A DNA stretch of 64,000 nucleotides from Gammaproteobacteria bacterium (GCA_022819855.1 JAJEGN010000007.1:62001-126000); one strand, 5' to 3'; numbered from the stretch's first letter, positions 46,878-56,352 are shown. Notes: generated from the letters alone by a model not told the origin. Made by a program: numbers and translations.

Positions 46878-47729
46878 TCACCTGGCTGACTTCGATCCGT
46901 GCTGTCTCGCGATGCGTCCGAGAATGCCCTTCACGATGATGTCGAGTTGCGACTTCTCTTCGTAGTCCGCAGGCGCCACGAACTCGACGCGGCCATCCGA
47001 GATGAGCCGGTAGATCTTGTCGAGGTCGCGATCGCTTCGGTTCGAATCGTAGACGGCGACAGAGTGCCCGCCCTTCTGGGTGAGCATCTTCATCGTGGGG
47101 ATGTCGGTATCGCCGTCGCCCAGAAAGATCATGCGATCGAACGGGATCGGACGCTCCGCCTCCGGCGTGAAGCGGTTGATCGAGTGGTCGTCCCAGTGGT
47201 TGTCGATACCCTTGTTGATCCGGAACAGGTATTGGGTCTTGGTCGTGTAGTTGATGCCGACACCGGGCCAGGCCGCCACACCGTTTTCGTAGATGAATTT
47301 CGACGCGAAGACCTGCCGGAAGGCGGAACGGATCGCGCAGCCCTGGATCATCTCGTGAATGCCGGACGAAATGATGTAATGCTCGAGGGCGAGGCCGCAA
47401 TCCTCGGCATGCTGGTTGATGCGATCGAACCAGGACCCGTTCTCGAGGCCGGGGAACAGGCGCGCCGCCCTGCCGTGGCGCCGGAGGTCCTCTTTGGTGA
47501 CCTGCACGCCGTTCTCCCGCGCCTTGTCGAGCATCAGGTGCATGTAGACGAGGATTCCATCCGCATCGTGTTCGCGAGTGCGCTCATTGACCTCGTTCCA
47601 GAACTCGTCATTGGTCATGCCGATATCCGGAACGAAACTCGTCTCCTGCAGATTGCCGCGGGCGAGCGTCCCGTCGAAATCGTAGATCAGGGCCGTGCGT
47701 TTCGGCCTAGCCATCTCCAACGCCTTCAT
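46878..47729 (-). CDS. HAD-superfamily hydrolase
   Basis: Starting at ATG 47729 it has 283 residues, with an alternative ATG at 47714. Motif I is IYDFDGTLARGN, motif II is probably YIISSGIHEMIQG, and motif III/IV is MIFLGDGDTDIPTMKML. An alpha-helical cap lies between motifs I and II (NDEFWNEVNERTREHDADG). The fold resembles phosphoserine phosphatase-like members, but the substrate is unknown. It starts 17 bases after lpd and is likely the last gene of the pyruvate dehydrogenase operon. Confidence 0.82.
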   Translation of the reverse strand: MKALEMARPKRTALIYDFDGTLARGNLQETSFVPDIGMTNDEFWNEVNERTREHDADGILVYMHLMLDKARENGVQVTKEDLRRHGRAARLFPGLENGSWFDRINQHAEDCGLALEHYIISSGIHEMIQGCAIRSAFRQVFASKFIYENGVAAWPGVGINYTTKTQYLFRINKGIDNHWDDHSINRFTPEAERPIPFDRMIFLGDGDTDIPTMKMLTQKGGHSVAVYDSNRSDRDLDKIYRLISDGRVEFVAPADYEEKSQLDIIVKGILGRIARQHGSKSAR

Positions 47730-47746
47730 TTGGCAATTCCGGTCTC

Positions 47747-49180
47747 TCAGCCGGCGCGCTTGCGCGGTTTGGGAATATAGAGATCCGTGATCGTGCCGGC
47801 AGCCGCCTCCGCCGCGAACGCCACGGTTTCGGACAAGGTGGGGTGGGCATGCACGCTCAGCGAGATGTCCTCCGCGTCGCAGCCCATCTCGATCGCAAGC
47901 ACGGCCTCGGCAATGAGGTCGCCGGCATTGGTCCCGACCATGCCGGCGCCGAGCAGGCGGCCCGTTGCCTCGTCGAACAGCAGCTTGGTGAGGCCCTCGG
48001 AGCGCCCGAGCGTCAGCGAGCGGCCGCTCGCGGCCCACGGAAAGACGCCCTTGGTGTAGGCGACGCCTTCGGCCTTCGCCTCCTCCTCGCCAAGACCGGC
48101 CCAGGCGATCTCGGGATCGGTATAGGCCACCGACGGCACGGCGCGCGAATCGAACCAGCTCTTTTCGCCTGCCGCGACTTCCGCCGCGATCTTGCCCTCG
48201 TGCGCCGCCTTGTGTGCGAGCAGCGGCTCGCCGACGATATCGCCGATCGCGAAGATGTGGCGAACGTTCGTGCGTAGCTGCTTGTCGACCCCGATAAAAC
48301 CGCGTTCGTCCACGTTGAGACCTGCCCGTTCGGCACCGATTAGGTCGCCGTTGGGCTTGCGGCCGACCGCAACGAGCACCAGATCGTAGATTTCTTCCTG
48401 CGCCGGCGCCGCGGCGCCCTCGAAACCGACCGCGATGCCATCCTTGCGAGCTTCCATGCCGGTCACGCGCGTGCCGAGCATGATCGCCTCGTAGCGCTCG
48501 CTGACGCGCTTCTCGAGCGGCTTGACGAGGTCGCGGTCGCAGCCCGGAATCAGGGTCTCCGTCAGCTCGACGACCGATACCGCGACGCCGAGCGCCTCGT
48601 AGACGGTCGCCATCTCGAGCCCGATGATGCCGCCGCCGACGACGAGCAAGCGGTCGGGCAAGATGTCGATGTCCAGCGCGCCCGTCGAATCCATGATCCT
48701 CGGATCGTCGGGCAGGCCGGGCAGGCGGACGGGTTCCGAACCCGCAGCGACGATGCACTGATCGAACTCGAGCTCGCGTGTGCCGTCGTCGTGCTGCACC
48801 TCAAGCGTGTGCGTCGAGATGAACCGGCCAGTTCCCGTGACGACCTCAACCCCGCGCCGCCGCGCGAGCCCGGCGAGCCCATGCGTGAGCTGACCGACGA
48901 TGCGGTCCTTCCAGGCCATGAGCTTGCCGGGATCGACCGCGGGATGGCCGAACTCGATCCCGAATTCGCTCGCATCGTGTGCTTCCCCGACCACGCGCGC
49001 GGCATGCAGCAGCGCCTTGGACGGGATGCAGCCGACGTTCAGACACACGCCGCCGAGTTCCGGCCAGCGTTCGACGAGCGTGACCTTCATGCCGAGATCG
49101 GCGGCGCGGAACGCCGCCGTGTAGCCGCCGGGCCCGGCGCCGAGCACGATGAGCTGCCGGGGCGTTTCGACCGCGCTCAT
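47747..49180 (-). CDS. lpd: Dihydrolipoyl dehydrogenase (E3)
   Basis: The start chosen is ATG 49180, giving 477 residues. FAD binding is LIVLGAGPGGYTAAFRAADLG, and the redox disulfide is C46/C51 in GGVCLNVGCIPSKALL. NAD binding is LLVVGGGIIGLEMATVYEAL, and the catalytic His/Glu are in SLSVHAHPTLSET. There is no N-terminal lipoyl domain. It reoxidises the E2 lipoyl group of pyruvate dehydrogenase and is 79 bases after aceF. Confidence 0.96.
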   Translation of the reverse strand: MSAVETPRQLIVLGAGPGGYTAAFRAADLGMKVTLVERWPELGGVCLNVGCIPSKALLHAARVVGEAHDASEFGIEFGHPAVDPGKLMAWKDRIVGQLTHGLAGLARRRGVEVVTGTGRFISTHTLEVQHDDGTRELEFDQCIVAAGSEPVRLPGLPDDPRIMDSTGALDIDILPDRLLVVGGGIIGLEMATVYEALGVAVSVVELTETLIPGCDRDLVKPLEKRVSERYEAIMLGTRVTGMEARKDGIAVGFEGAAAPAQEEIYDLVLVAVGRKPNGDLIGAERAGLNVDERGFIGVDKQLRTNVRHIFAIGDIVGEPLLAHKAAHEGKIAAEVAAGEKSWFDSRAVPSVAYTDPEIAWAGLGEEEAKAEGVAYTKGVFPWAASGRSLTLGRSEGLTKLLFDEATGRLLGAGMVGTNAGDLIAEAVLAIEMGCDAEDISLSVHAHPTLSETVAFAAEAAAGTITDLYIPKPRKRAG

Positions 49181-49259
49181 CGGACCGCCCCGGGCCGGTG
49201 CTGCGCCTCCGGCACGTTCGTGGACGCGCCGCGGAAAGGCTGCGTGCGCATGGCCGCGC

Positions 49260-50654
49260 TCACGGGACGGCCTCAAGCAGGGCGTCGACCTGACCCAACC
49301 GTTCGGCAAGCCGGGCCGTGAACCGCACGGCCGCCGCCCCGTCGATAACGCGATGGTCGTAGGACAGCGACAGCGGCAGGTAGAGCCGGGGTTCGAACTC
49401 GCCGCCGCGCAGCACCGGTTTCCAATTGCTGCGGGACACGCCGAGGATCGCAACTTCAGGCGCATTGATGATCGGCGTGAAGAAGCTGCCACCGATGCCG
49501 CCGAGGCTCGATACGGTAAACACGCCCCCCTGCATGTCATCGACCCTGAGCTTGCCCGCTCTCGCCCGCGCGCTGAGCACGCCAAGCTCCGCGGCAAGTT
49601 CGTAGATGTCCTTCCGATCGGCATCGCGAATCACGGGTACGACGAGACCGTTCGGCGTATCCGCCGCGAAGCCGATATGGGTGTATTGCTTGAGCACGAG
49701 CTGTTCGCCGTCCGCGGCAAGCGATGCCCTGAATCGCGGGAACTCATCGAGCGCCAGCGCGCAGGCGCGCAGCACGAACGCGAGCGGCGTGAGCTTCACG
49801 CCGCGTTCGCGAGCGTCGTCGGCGAGCGCCCGGCGCGTCTCTTCGAGTTCCGTGATGTCGGCCTCGTCGTGTTGCGTGACATGCGGAAGGTTGACCCAGC
49901 TCGCATGCAGACGTGGTCCGGAAATCCGCTGGATGCGGCTGAGCGGAGCGATCTCGACGAGACCGAACCTTGCGTGGTCGACGTCCGGCACGCTCGGCAG
50001 GGCAGCACCGGCGCCGATTGCGCCGGTCATGACGTCCTTGACATAGGCCTTGACGTCGTCGGCCGTGACGCGGCCCTTCGCCGCCGTGCCCCTCACGCGG
50101 CCAAGGTCGACGCCAAGTTCGCGCGCAAGCTTGCGCACCGACGGACTCGCATGGGCTCGTGAGAATCCGGCCTCGTCGAAAGCTCCGGCGGCGACAGGAG
50201 CGGTGCCTCGCACCGCAGCCGGAGGCAAGGACGTCGTTGCCGGGCGGGCGGCAGATGCGGCATCGGAGGCTTCGGACGGCGATCGCTCCGCCGCTGTCGC
50301 AAACGGTTGGGCAGCGGTTGGTGCGTCAGCACGTCCGGACGCCGGACGCTCGGTCAACGGCGCCGCCGCAGCACCCGCCTCGCCTTCGGTCGGCTCGGCC
50401 GACGTTTCGGGCGCTTGCACATCCGCGTCGGGACTGAGCAGCAACACTTCGTCGCCCGCGTTGACCAGGTCGCCGACGCTGACCTTGAGTTCCACGACCT
50501 TGCCCGCCGCCGGCGACGGAACGTCCATGGCCGCCTTCTCGGTCTCGAGCGTGATCAGGGCGTCTTCGGGCGCGACGTCGTCCCCGGCTGCGACGAGCAC
50601 TTCGATGACTTCGACATCGGTGAAGTCGCCGAGATCGGGAATGACGACCTGCAT
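49260..50654 (-). CDS. aceF: Pyruvate dehydrogenase E2, dihydrolipoyllysine acetyltransferase
   Basis: The 464-residue protein has a single N-terminal lipoyl domain with the lipoylated Lys40 in LITLETEKAAMDVPSPAAG. After an Ala/Thr/Ser-rich linker comes the E1/E3-binding domain (ASPSVRKLARELGVDLGRV). The acetyltransferase core has GLVVPVIRDADRKDI and the catalytic SLSYDHRVIDGAAAVRF. E. coli E2 has three lipoyl domains, and one is the common reduced form. It starts 20 bases after aceE. Confidence 0.96.
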   Translation of the reverse strand: MQVVIPDLGDFTDVEVIEVLVAAGDDVAPEDALITLETEKAAMDVPSPAAGKVVELKVSVGDLVNAGDEVLLLSPDADVQAPETSAEPTEGEAGAAAAPLTERPASGRADAPTAAQPFATAAERSPSEASDAASAARPATTSLPPAAVRGTAPVAAGAFDEAGFSRAHASPSVRKLARELGVDLGRVRGTAAKGRVTADDVKAYVKDVMTGAIGAGAALPSVPDVDHARFGLVEIAPLSRIQRISGPRLHASWVNLPHVTQHDEADITELEETRRALADDARERGVKLTPLAFVLRACALALDEFPRFRASLAADGEQLVLKQYTHIGFAADTPNGLVVPVIRDADRKDIYELAAELGVLSARARAGKLRVDDMQGGVFTVSSLGGIGGSFFTPIINAPEVAILGVSRSNWKPVLRGGEFEPRLYLPLSLSYDHRVIDGAAAVRFTARLAERLGQVDALLEAVP

Positions 50655-50674
50655 GGGGACGCGCTTCGACCGCC

Positions 50675-53359
50675 TCAGAGATCGACGGGGTCGCGTTTCG
50701 CAGGGTCGATGCCGAGATCGGCGATCGCCCGGCTCAGCGTCTGCCGCTCGATCGCGCCGTCATCGACCAGGACCTTGAGCGCCGAGACGACGATGGACCT
50801 GCGGTCCACTTCGAAGAACTCGCGCAACGCCGCGCGGCTGTCGCTCCTGCCGAAACCGTCGGTGCCGAGCACCGTGTAGTTTCCCGGTACCCACTGGCGA
50901 ATCTGGTCCGGCACCGTCTTGATGTAGTCGGTCGCCGCGACGAACGGACCGGCCGCGCCCGCAAAACACTGCGACACGTAGCTAACGCGAGGCTCCTTCT
51001 CCGGATGACGTTCGTTCCAGCGCTCCACGCCAAGCGCCTCGCGGCGCAACTCGCTGAAGCTCGTGACGCTCCAGACGTCGGCCGATACGCCGAAATCCCG
51101 TTCGAGCATCCCGGCGGCGGCGAGCACCTCGCGCAGAATCGTGCCCGAACCCAGCAACTGCACGCGCTTGTCACCGGGCCCGCCTGACTCAAGCCGGTAC
51201 ATCCCCCGCAAAATCCCCTCTTCGACGCGTTCGGGCATCGGCGGCTGGACGTAGTTCTCGTTCATGCAGGTGATGTAGTAGAAGATATTCTCCTGCTCGG
51301 CGCACATTCGCCGGAGCCCGTCCTGCACGATGACAGCGAGTTCGTAGGCGTAGCAGGGATCGTAGGCCCGGCAGTTCGGGATCGTGGTCGCCACGAGCTG
51401 GCTGTGGCCATCCTGGTGCTGCAGCCCTTCGCCGGCGAGCGTCGTGCGCCCGGCCGTCGCCCCGATCAGGAAGCCGCGCGCCTGCATGTCGCCGCCGGCC
51501 CAGGCGAAATCGCCGATTCGCTGGAAGCCGAACATCGAATAGAAGATGTAGAAGGGGATCATCTTCACGCCGTGGTTCGAATACGCGGTCCCCGCGGCGA
51601 TCCAGGAACAGTATGAACCGGCCTCGTTGATGCCTTCCTCGAGGATCTGGCCCTTGATGTCCTCGCGGTAATAGCTGAGCTGGTCGGCGTCCTGCGGCGT
51701 GTAGAGCTGACCGACGGACGAGTAGATGCCGATCTGGCGGAACATGCCCTCCATGCCGAAAGTGCGCGCTTCGTCGGGCACGATCGGCACGATGTGCCTG
51801 CCGATCTTCTTGTCGCGGGCCAGCGCGCTCAGCATGCGCACCAGAGCCATCGTCGTGGATATCGTGCGTTTGCCGCTGCCGTCGAGCTGGGCGCGGAAGA
51901 ACTCGAGCCCGGGGACCTCGAGCGGCTCGCAGTCGGTCCGGCGCGCCGGCAGCCAGCCGCCGAGCCGCTCGCGCGATTCCCGGAGGTAGCGCATTTCCTC
52001 GCTGTCGGCCTGCGGCTTCGCGTAGGGCAGTTCGGCCAGGTCCTCGTCGCCGATCGGCAGTTTGAAGCGGTTGCGAAACGCCTTCAGATCCTCCTCGTCG
52101 AGCTTCTTCTTCTGATGGGTGATGTTCTGGCCCTCGCCGGCCGCGCCCATGCCGTAGCCCTTGACGGTCTTGGCCAGTATCACGGTCGGGCGGTCCTTGT
52201 GGTGGACGGCGTTCCGGTAGGCGGCGTAGACCTTCATTGAATCGTGTCCGCCGCGATTCAGTCGCCAGATGTCGCCGTCGGACAGGTGCGCAACCATTTC
52301 CAGGAGCGCAGGATCCCGGCCAAAGAAGTGCTCGCGCGTGTAGGCGCCGCCCTTGGCCTTGAAGTTCTGGTATTCGCCGTCGACGCACTCCTCCATCGCG
52401 CGCCGCAGCAAGCCGAGGCTGTCGCGGGCGAGCAGCGTGTCCCAGCGCGAACCCCAGATGACCTTGATGACGTTCCAGCCGGCGCCCTGGTACGCGGCCT
52501 CGAGTTCCTGAATGATCTTGCCATTGCCGCGGACGGGCCCGTCGAGCCGCTGCAGGTTGCAGTTGATGACGAATATGAGGTTGTCGAGCTTCTCCCGCAC
52601 GGGCATCGTGATCGCGCCCATTGCCTCCGGTTCGTCGGTCTCGCCGTCCCCGAGCAGGCACCAGACCTTGCGGTCCTGAGCCGGCAGAATGCCGCGGTGT
52701 TCGAGGTAACGCATGAAGCGCGCCTGGTAGATGGCCATGAGCGGCCCGAGCCCCATCGACACGGTCGGGAACTGCCAGAAGTCAGGCATGAGCCACGGAT
52801 GGGGATAGGAGGACAAACCCGGACCCGCGACCTCCTGCCTGAAATGCTCGAGTTGCTCTTCGCTGAGCCGGTCCTCGAGAAAGGCGCGGGCGTAGATGCC
52901 CGGCGAGGAATGGCCCTGGAAGTAGATCAGGTCACCGCCATGCTCGTCCGTCGGCGCCCGCCAGAAGTGATTGAAGCCGACCTCGTGCAGCGTTGCGGCG
53001 GATGCGTAACTCGCGATGTGGCCGCCGTACTCCGAACTCTTGCGGTTCGCGTGCACGACCATCGCCATCGCATTCCAGCGGATGTAGGCCTCGATGCGCC
53101 GCTCGATGAGCCGGTCTCCCGGGTACTGCGGCTGCTGCTCGACCGGGATCGTGTTGAGGTAGGCGGTATTGGGACTGTAGGGGAGGTAGGCGCCCGAACG
53201 CCGCGCATGATCGATCATCCGCTCGAGCAGATAGTGGGCGCGCTCGGCGCCGTGCACGCGCAGGACAGAGTCGATCGACTCAAGCCATTCCTGCGTTTCC
53301 TCGGCGTCGGGGTCGTCAGCCGCGATGCCTGTGAACGGCAGCGGTCGTGCGGTCGCCAC
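50675..53359 (-). CDS. aceE: Pyruvate dehydrogenase E1, homodimeric type
   Basis: The start chosen is GTG 53359, giving 894 residues, close to E. coli 887. The conserved start region DAEETQEWLESIDSVLR begins 15-20 residues in, and longer frames add a divergent leader. The thiamine diphosphate motif is CLLGDGETDEPEAMGAI. KTVKGYGMGAAGEGQNITHQ and HDGHSQLVATTIPNC-type sequence (QHQDGHSQLVATTIPNC) match AceE. It decarboxylates pyruvate and acetylates E2. A 16-codon frame with a better Shine-Dalgarno ends two bases before this start. Confidence 0.95.
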   Translation of the reverse strand: MATARPLPFTGIAADDPDAEETQEWLESIDSVLRVHGAERAHYLLERMIDHARRSGAYLPYSPNTAYLNTIPVEQQPQYPGDRLIERRIEAYIRWNAMAMVVHANRKSSEYGGHIASYASAATLHEVGFNHFWRAPTDEHGGDLIYFQGHSSPGIYARAFLEDRLSEEQLEHFRQEVAGPGLSSYPHPWLMPDFWQFPTVSMGLGPLMAIYQARFMRYLEHRGILPAQDRKVWCLLGDGETDEPEAMGAITMPVREKLDNLIFVINCNLQRLDGPVRGNGKIIQELEAAYQGAGWNVIKVIWGSRWDTLLARDSLGLLRRAMEECVDGEYQNFKAKGGAYTREHFFGRDPALLEMVAHLSDGDIWRLNRGGHDSMKVYAAYRNAVHHKDRPTVILAKTVKGYGMGAAGEGQNITHQKKKLDEEDLKAFRNRFKLPIGDEDLAELPYAKPQADSEEMRYLRESRERLGGWLPARRTDCEPLEVPGLEFFRAQLDGSGKRTISTTMALVRMLSALARDKKIGRHIVPIVPDEARTFGMEGMFRQIGIYSSVGQLYTPQDADQLSYYREDIKGQILEEGINEAGSYCSWIAAGTAYSNHGVKMIPFYIFYSMFGFQRIGDFAWAGGDMQARGFLIGATAGRTTLAGEGLQHQDGHSQLVATTIPNCRAYDPCYAYELAVIVQDGLRRMCAEQENIFYYITCMNENYVQPPMPERVEEGILRGMYRLESGGPGDKRVQLLGSGTILREVLAAAGMLERDFGVSADVWSVTSFSELRREALGVERWNERHPEKEPRVSYVSQCFAGAAGPFVAATDYIKTVPDQIRQWVPGNYTVLGTDGFGRSDSRAALREFFEVDRRSIVVSALKVLVDDGAIERQTLSRAIADLGIDPAKRDPVDL

Positions 53360-53361
53360 CG

Positions 53362-53412
53362 CTAGCGGCCTCGCCGATATGCGGCGGCCGGAAGATTCCG
53401 AAGTGATTTCAC
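53362..53412 (-). CDS. Possible 16-residue leader peptide upstream of aceE
   Basis: GTG 53412 has a perfect AGGAGG five bases upstream, the best ribosome site in the region. The frame reads MKSLRNLPAAAYRRGR and stops at TAG 53364-53362, two bases before the aceE GTG. Re-initiation or attenuation-style coupling is plausible. The peptide has no family. Confidence 0.35.
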   Translation of the reverse strand: MKSLRNLPAAAYRRGR

Positions 53413-53550
53413 GAGGGCCTCCTGCTAGGATGCGGCGGCTATGCCAACCGATGCCGGGCCGGCTCCATGCGGGCGCTATGATCGGGGTTTGCCCATAACC
53501 GGTCAAGACGACCCGGCGCTCAACAGCCCCGGTTCGCGCGGGCGCGAACC

Positions 53551-54162
53551 TTGCCGGTGACCACGATCTCCAACAGGTTCCGGGGATTCCTCCCGGTTGT
53601 CGTCGACGTCGAGACCGGCGGTCTCAACCCGGCGACGGATGCGCTGCTCGAGGTCGCCGCCGTGCTGCTCGGCATGGACGACGAAGGCGAACTCGGAATC
53701 CGGGAGACCCACCGTTTCATCGTCAAGCCGTTCGAGGGGGCGATCCTCGATCCCGCGTCGCTCAAGGTGACCGGAATCGACCCGTATAGTCCGCTCCGCC
53801 CGGCGCTCGACGAAGGCGAGGCCTTGCGGCGGCTGTTCAGGCCGATTCGAAGCGAGGTCAAGGCACAGGCCTGTCAGCGTGCGATCCTGGTCGGCCACAA
53901 CGCGTTCTTCGACCTGCAGTTCATCAACGCGACCGTCGAGCGCGCGAGGGTCAGGCGCAACCCGTTTCACCCGTTTTCGAGCTTCGATACGGCAACGCTG
54001 GCCGGTGTCGCCTTCGGTCAGACCGTGCTAAGCCGGGCCATCGCCGCCGCGGGCCTGGAATGGGAAGACGACAGGGCACATTCGGCCCTTTACGATGCGG
54101 AAATGACGGCGAGACTCTTCTGCGAGATCGTCAACCGCTTTCGCGGCGTCTACGAAGCCTGA
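53551..54162 (+). CDS. rnt: Ribonuclease T
   Basis: The 203-residue DEDDh exonuclease shows VVVDVETGGLNPATD (DE), ILVGHNAFFDLQFIN (D) and DRAHSALYDAEMTARL (H and D). It trims tRNA 3' ends and other RNAs. The start is TTG 53551 or GTG 53557. rnt convergent with a Grx4-type glutaredoxin is a known gammaproteobacterial neighbourhood. Confidence 0.93.
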   Translation: MPVTTISNRFRGFLPVVVDVETGGLNPATDALLEVAAVLLGMDDEGELGIRETHRFIVKPFEGAILDPASLKVTGIDPYSPLRPALDEGEALRRLFRPIRSEVKAQACQRAILVGHNAFFDLQFINATVERARVRRNPFHPFSSFDTATLAGVAFGQTVLSRAIAAAGLEWEDDRAHSALYDAEMTARLFCEIVNRFRGVYEA

Positions 54163-54188
54163 GCATCAGCTTCGCCTGAAGCCTCGAC

Positions 54189-54218
54189 CCGGCGTCGCGC
54201 AAGGTCGAACAACGCCGG
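54189..54218. terminator. Stem-loop between convergent rnt and grxD
   Basis: CCGGCGT (54189-54195) and ACGCCGG (54212-54218) form a 7-bp inverted repeat with a 16-base loop between the two 3' ends. There is no U-run on either side, so a rho-independent terminator is only possible. Confidence 0.3.
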
Positions 54219-54223
54219 AGCGT

Positions 54224-54550
54224 CTACTGTGCCGGCCCGGAATCCGCCTCGTCGATGATCTCCTTGAGCTCGCCCGAGTGGTAGAGCTCGAGCGCGATGT
54301 CGCAACCGCCGATCAGCTCGCCGTTGACGTAGAGCTGCGGGAACGTCGGCCAGTTCGAGTAGGTCTTGAGGCCTTCCCTGATCTCCGGATCCTCGAAGAT
54401 GTTCACGTAGGCGAATTTGGCGTTCACCGCACGCAAGGCCGCCACGGTCTGCGCCGAAAATCCGCACTGCGGAAAGTCCGGCGTGCCCTTCATGTAGAGC
54501 AGCACCGGGTATTCGCCCAACTGCTTCGTGATGCGATCGTTGACGTCCAT
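54224..54550 (-). CDS. grxD: Monothiol glutaredoxin, Grx4 type
   Basis: The start chosen is ATG 54550, with GGAGG 11 bases upstream, giving 108 residues. The monothiol site is FPQCGFSAQTV (C29). TYSNWPTFPQLYVNGELIGG and CDIALELYHSGELKEII match the family. Grx4-type proteins form [2Fe-2S]-bridged dimers and deliver clusters to apo-proteins. The ATG at 54568 is an alternative. Confidence 0.95.
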   Translation of the reverse strand: MDVNDRITKQLGEYPVLLYMKGTPDFPQCGFSAQTVAALRAVNAKFAYVNIFEDPEIREGLKTYSNWPTFPQLYVNGELIGGCDIALELYHSGELKEIIDEADSGPAQ

Positions 54551-54649
54551 TCCCTGTCGATCCTCCATTCGCTCAATGACCCCCGCGCCCCGTCCGGAAC
54601 CCGCTCCGATGCCCGAGTCCGGTCATTGAACTGCGCCGGTGTCTAACCT

Positions 54650-54678
54650 ATTCTTCTAGAGTCATCGAGCGGGGGCAA
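54650..54678 (-). promoter_or_regulatory. Candidate sigma-70 promoter for grxD
   Basis: On the minus strand TTGCCC (54678-54673), a 17-base spacer and AAGAAT (54655-54650) lie about 100 bases before the grxD start, in the spacer divergent from the membrane-protein gene. Confidence 0.35.
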
Positions 54679-54741
54679 GCCCTGCCGAGTCTCTTGAAAC
54701 AAAAAAACAGCCAACGCTTCGTCGGCGCATGAGGAGTATTG

Positions 54742-55359
54742 ATGAACCCGCTGAACACCGTTAACGGCACCATAGTCGCCGGCGTAGTCCTCGCCATCGT
54801 GATCGCACTCGTCACGACGGGCTTCAATTTGAACGAATTGAGTTTACTGGTCTGGATCCATGTGCTCGCCGGCATCACCTGGATCGGGCTGCTGTATTAC
54901 TTCAACTTCGTGCAGGTGCCGGCTCTGGCGGACGCCGCGTCGGACGAGGGCGGTCCGGGCGGCGCGGGCATCACCAAATATGTCGCGCCGCGGGCGCTTT
55001 GGTGGTTCCGCTGGGGCGCGGTGGTCACGTGGTTGTCCGGCGCGATCACCTTGCTACGCATGCCTCAAGGCGGCAGCTATGGCCTGCTCGACGACGCGTT
55101 CCTGCTTGGGTTCAACTCTGACAGTCCCGCGGGGCTGTACATCGGCGTCGGCGCGTGGCTCGGAACGATCATGCTGATCAATGTCTGGGGCCTGATCTGG
55201 CCCAATCAGAAGAAGGTGCTCGGCATCGTCGAAGCGACCGCGGAGGAGATCAACAAGGCACGCCGCGTGGCTTTTCTTGCATCGCGAACGAACACGCTCT
55301 TGTCCGTACCGATGCTCATGAGCATGGTCGGCTTCGGGCACGCCGGATTCTTCATCTGA
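54742..55359 (+). CDS. PuuD-like integral membrane protein lacking the cytochrome domain
   Basis: The start chosen is ATG 54742, with GAGGAG six bases upstream, giving 205 residues. Several helices are clear (IVAGVVLAIVIALVTTGF, LSLLVWIHVLAGITWIGLLYY, YIGVGAWLGTIMLINVWGLI), and WPNQKKVLGIVEATAEEINKARRVAFLASRTNTLLSV-type sequence follows (seen as WPNQKKVLGI and ASRTNTLLSVPMLMSM). It resembles the membrane part of PuuD urate hydroxylase, whose C-terminal cytochrome c is missing, so urate oxidation is doubtful. It overlaps no gene but sits directly before nadC. Confidence 0.75.
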   Translation: MNPLNTVNGTIVAGVVLAIVIALVTTGFNLNELSLLVWIHVLAGITWIGLLYYFNFVQVPALADAASDEGGPGGAGITKYVAPRALWWFRWGAVVTWLSGAITLLRMPQGGSYGLLDDAFLLGFNSDSPAGLYIGVGAWLGTIMLINVWGLIWPNQKKVLGIVEATAEEINKARRVAFLASRTNTLLSVPMLMSMVGFGHAGFFI

Positions 55360-55370
55360 ACGCACCGCGT

Positions 55371-56204
55371 TTGCCGGGCGGTATCCGCGAGGACGTCGCG
55401 CGAGCCCTCGCCGAGGACGTCCGTGACCGTGACATTTCGGCTGCCCTGGTAGCCGCAGCGGACCACGCCGTAGCCGAGGTCACGATCGAGCAACAGGCTA
55501 CCCTCTGCGGCACGGTCTGGTTTGACGAAGTCTTCCGGCAGCTCGACACCACGGTCACGGTTCGCTGGCAGGCGGCGGACGGCGAGGAAGTCCGAGAGCG
55601 CTCCACCGTGTGCAGCGTGAGCGGGCCGGCGCGGGCGCTGCTGAGCGGCGAGCGCACTGCGCTCAATTACCTTCAGACGCTGTCGGCCACGGCGACTTCT
55701 GCACATCGTTTCGCGCAGGCGGTGCACGGCACCGGCGCGCGTATCCTCGACACGCGCAAGACGCTGCCGGGGCTGCGCACGGCACAAAAGTACGCCGTTC
55801 GCTGCGGCGGCGCGTTCAATCACCGCGCCGGCCTCTTCGACGCCGTGCTGATCAAGGAGAACCATATCGCTTCGCTCGGCGGCGTCGCCGCGGCGGTCAG
55901 GCTTGCAGCGCGCAGCACCGCGGGCGTACCGGTATACGTCGAAGTCGAAGATCTCGATCAGCTTCGCGAAGCGCTCGAGACCGAAGCCGACCGCGTGCTG
56001 CTCGACAACCTGGCCGTGGACGAGTTGCGTGAAGCAGTCAGGATCCGTGACTCGCACGCGGGCGGCAGGATGGAACTCGAAGCATCCGGTGGTATCGATC
56101 TCGAAACTGTCAGGACAATCGCGGAAACCGGTGTCGACTGGATCTCGGTCGGTGCGATCACCAAGAACCTGAGTGCGGTCAATTTTTCGATGCGGTTCGT
56201 CTGA
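55371..56204 (+). CDS. nadC: Nicotinate-nucleotide diphosphorylase (carboxylating)
   Basis: The frame has no ATG near its 5' end. TTG 55371 gives 277 residues, and an in-frame CTG at 55356 within the preceding stop region is an alternative. The family sequences LCGTVWFDEVFRQLD, GERTALNYLQTLSATAT, ILDTRKTLPGLRTAQKYAV, DAVLIKENHI and LEASGGIDLETVRTIAETG are all present. It converts quinolinate and PRPP to nicotinate mononucleotide in NAD synthesis. Confidence 0.94.
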   Translation: MPGGIREDVARALAEDVRDRDISAALVAAADHAVAEVTIEQQATLCGTVWFDEVFRQLDTTVTVRWQAADGEEVRERSTVCSVSGPARALLSGERTALNYLQTLSATATSAHRFAQAVHGTGARILDTRKTLPGLRTAQKYAVRCGGAFNHRAGLFDAVLIKENHIASLGGVAAAVRLAARSTAGVPVYVEVEDLDQLREALETEADRVLLDNLAVDELREAVRIRDSHAGGRMELEASGGIDLETVRTIAETGVDWISVGAITKNLSAVNFSMRFV

Positions 56205-56352
56205 TCCGGGACCCCGGGCATCGAAATGGCGCGGCTCCCTCCGGGCCCCGCACAGCCTGCCGGGAGCGCAGTTGCGCACGCGTCCCGTCAAGGTGCAACA
56301 AAGTCATGGTATATTCGCGCGGCTTTCCATTCTCCCAAGCAGGAGGTTTACA

